From an uncultured Fidelibacterota bacterium (GTDB lineage Bacteria > Fidelibacterota > Marinisomatia > Marinisomatales > TCS55), in the NCBI GenBank assembly GCA_913041075.1, contig CAJWGZ010000006.1, positions 1 to 23,992 on the forward strand: a DNA stretch of 23,992 bases. Reading direction: 5' to 3'. The position numbers were made by a program, and so were the translations under genes. Under the pieces are notes generated by a model that was given only the letters and a program-made list of their open reading frames with translations, did not search any database and was not told where the DNA came from. Shown here in pieces: positions 22,422-23,992 of the stretch. The stretch's first letter is position 1. Every line of letters begins with the position of its first letter.

Positions 22422-23855
22422 ATGACGCGCACTATTCCAGTCAATCAAAACCTGGTTGAGATGGAATATGCCGTCCGGGGGGCCATACCCCGGCGGGCCC
22501 AGGAAATGCAGCGTGCTGGGCGTACGATCCACGCTTGTAACCTGGGCAACCCCCAGGCCCTGGGTCAGAAACCTATAACCTTTTACCGGCAGGTATTAAC
22601 CCTGCTGGAAGCTGCGGGCAATATTACTCGGGAACGCTCCCTGGCCAGGGTTGCCGCTGCTAATCCGGAGTTGTTTAACGAGAGCGGTGTAGAACCGATT
22701 GCTAATTATATTATTGATTACAGCGCCAATTTCCTGGAACAGTGCCGGACCGGTATGGGTGCCTATACGGAAAGTAAAGGCCCGCTTTTTATCCGCACAG
22801 CGATCGCCCGCTATATTGATCGGCGGGACGGAGAGAACATAGCAGCGGATCCAGAACAGATTTTTCTCACCGATGGAGCCAGTGACGCCGCGAAACGGAT
22901 CATGGAACTTCTGATCACTGGACCGCAGGATGGCGTTATGATCCCTATTCCCCAGTATCCGCTCTATTCAGCGACGGTCAAGCGCTGCGGCGGAATACAG
23001 GTGAACTATTACCCGGAAGAGGACAATGACTGGGCCCTGACACCGGAGATCCTGGAAGAGGCCTACCGGAAAGCGACGGCAGATGGTGTACACGTAAAAT
23101 GTATCGTGGTGATTAACCCGGGGAACCCTACCGGTGCGATATTGGACAAACCCAGTATTGACGGCGTGGTCAATTTCGCCGAACAGCACGGCCTGGCGAT
23201 CATTGCCGATGAGGTTTACCAGGATAATTTATACGGCGGTACGTTCATTTCCATGGCCAGCGCTGTGGGAGGGCGAGATATACCGCTTTTTAGTCTGCAC
23301 AGTATATCCAAAGGTTTTGCCGGGGAATGCGGCCACCGCGGCGGCTACTTGGAACTGCGCAACATGCCCAAGGTTGAAAGAACGGACCTGAACCTGGCCG
23401 AAGTGATATTGAAGCAGGCTTCAGTAAGCCTGTGTTCCAACACAGTAGGGCAGGCCATCATCTATATGCTGGTGAATCCGCCAGAAAAGGGCAGCGCCCC
23501 GTATAATATCTACCAGGATGAAAAAAATGCCGTGTTGGGGGAATTAGAGGCCAAGGCGGCATTGATCAAGGAAAGCTTTAAACAAATGGAAGGAATGGAG
23601 TGCTTTGGCCGGACCGGGGCCATGTATCTCTTTCCACGCCTAAATACATTGCCACCGGGGAGTAACGATTTTGATTATTGTATGGCCCTGCTGGAAGAAA
23701 CGGGTATCTGCACAGTGAACGGTGCCGGTTTCGGACAACTGCCGGGGACCAGGCACATGCGCATCGCTTTTTTGCCGCCCCGGGAAACGGTTACTGGATT
23801 CCTGCCAGAATGGATTCGCTTTCACAACCGTTATGTGCACCGCCCGCAAGTCTAG
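22422..23855 (+). CDS. Pyridoxal-phosphate aminotransferase, alanine-aminotransferase-like
   Basis: This 477-residue class I/II aminotransferase is most like the alanine aminotransferases of eukaryotes and their bacterial relatives. INPGNPTG (231-238), IADEVYQDN with D263 and Y266, and HSISKGFAGECGHRGGY with the Schiff-base lysine K297 are present. The GECG.RGGY pattern and the N-terminal QNLVEMEYAVRG, NLGNPQALGQKPITFYRQV and GAYTESKG set it apart from AspC. AGGA at 22411-22414 is seven bases before the ATG. It starts 15 bases after pnp and may be co-transcribed with it, but its relation to RNA decay is unclear. It probably interconverts alanine and glutamate; substrate proof is lacking. Confidence 0.9.
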   Translation: MTRTIPVNQNLVEMEYAVRGAIPRRAQEMQRAGRTIHACNLGNPQALGQKPITFYRQVLTLLEAAGNITRERSLARVAAANPELFNESGVEPIANYIIDYSANFLEQCRTGMGAYTESKGPLFIRTAIARYIDRRDGENIAADPEQIFLTDGASDAAKRIMELLITGPQDGVMIPIPQYPLYSATVKRCGGIQVNYYPEEDNDWALTPEILEEAYRKATADGVHVKCIVVINPGNPTGAILDKPSIDGVVNFAEQHGLAIIADEVYQDNLYGGTFISMASAVGGRDIPLFSLHSISKGFAGECGHRGGYLELRNMPKVERTDLNLAEVILKQASVSLCSNTVGQAIIYMLVNPPEKGSAPYNIYQDEKNAVLGELEAKAALIKESFKQMEGMECFGRTGAMYLFPRLNTLPPGSNDFDYCMALLEETGICTVNGAGFGQLPGTRHMRIAFLPPRETVTGFLPEWIRFHNRYVHRPQV

Positions 23856-23887
23856 CGGCGGGAAAGCGCAGGTACAGTAAATTTCCT

Positions 23888-23916
23888 TTGACTTCACTTA
23901 TTATATAAGTTAATAT
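23888..23916 (+). promoter_or_regulatory. Promoter of the MerR-type gene with inverted repeat in the spacer
   Basis: TTGACT (23888-23893) and TAATAT (23911-23916) are separated by exactly 17 bases, a good sigma-70-type promoter. Inside the spacer ACTTAT (23896-23901) and ATAAGT (23905-23910) form a perfect inverted repeat around TAT. A second, TAAAGT-AAC-ACTTTA, follows at 23916-23930, its centre 20 bases downstream of the first. This is where a regulator of this type might bind. Confidence 0.6.
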
Positions 23917-23941
23917 AAAGTAACACTTTAAGTAATTCGTT

Positions 23942-23992
23942 ATGAGTTCTGAGCCGAAACAGATCAAAAAACTGTATTATTCAATTGGCGAA
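23942..23992 (+). CDS. MerR-family transcriptional regulator (first 17 codons only)
   Basis: Only 17 codons are in the window. They read MSSEPKQIKKLYYSIGE; the KLYYSIGE part is the hallmark opening of the winged-helix DNA-binding domain of MerR proteins, as found in Bacteroidetes-type members (LYYSIGEVA...). The ATG lies 25 bases after the -10 box of a good promoter whose spacer holds an inverted repeat, suggesting that it regulates itself. The ligand and effector domain are beyond the window end. Confidence 0.7.
   Translation, partial: MSSEPKQIKKLYYSIGE

Overview
This window reads as chromosomal DNA from a bacterium of the FCB group (Bacteroidetes-like lineages in the broad sense). Candidatus Marinimicrobia or a close relative is my best guess. 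That rests on a GWxTD-domain secreted protein, a short TruB without its C-terminal RNA-binding domain, an RNase HII fused to a YraN domain, two tRNA genes without an encoded CCA end, and a mix of strong and absent Shine-Dalgarno sites. The taxon is an inference; no rRNA gene is present to test it. There is no CRISPR array, insertion sequence or prophage.

Left part (1-5 kb): the end of a beta-propeller-like protein runs by a one-base overlap into a secreted GWxTD protein. A stand-alone PD-(D/E)XK nuclease with four cluster-type cysteines follows. It converges on a leftward pair, an alanine/glycine:sodium symporter followed by an inositol-monophosphatase family enzyme. The two convergent genes share the four bases CTAG as stop codons.

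Middle part (5-9.4 kb): a rightward run of RNase HII-YraN fusion, signal peptidase I, two exported proteins of unknown function, a small acidic helical protein and a membrane-anchored coiled-coil protein. It closes at a clear intrinsic terminator. Next comes a gene-poor stretch with a leftward tRNA-Leu(CAA) and its own probable leftward terminator. After that lie an AT-rich long-chain acyl-CoA synthetase gene, gpsA, and a tRNA-Arg(CCU) embedded between gpsA and a membrane-anchored tetratricopeptide-like gene.

Right part (13.6-22.4 kb): the classical transcription/translation operon rimP-nusA-infB-rbfA-truB-ribF-rpsO-pnp, tightly packed with stop/start overlaps (ATGA at rbfA/truB, TTGA at truB/ribF). 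A perfect 13-bp inverted repeat just before rimP may be a terminator or attenuator controlling entry into this operon. An alanine-aminotransferase-like gene follows pnp, and the window ends in the first 17 codons of a MerR-type regulator with a good promoter that contains an inverted repeat.

Most genes are housekeeping: ribosome assembly, initiation, transcription elongation, RNA decay, tRNA modification, flavin synthesis, protein export and phospholipid precursor supply. The least explained pieces are the exported and coiled-coil proteins at 7.1-9.3 kb, the fused nuclease protein, the orphan PD-(D/E)XK nuclease, the hairpin before rimP, and the inverted repeats in front of the MerR gene.
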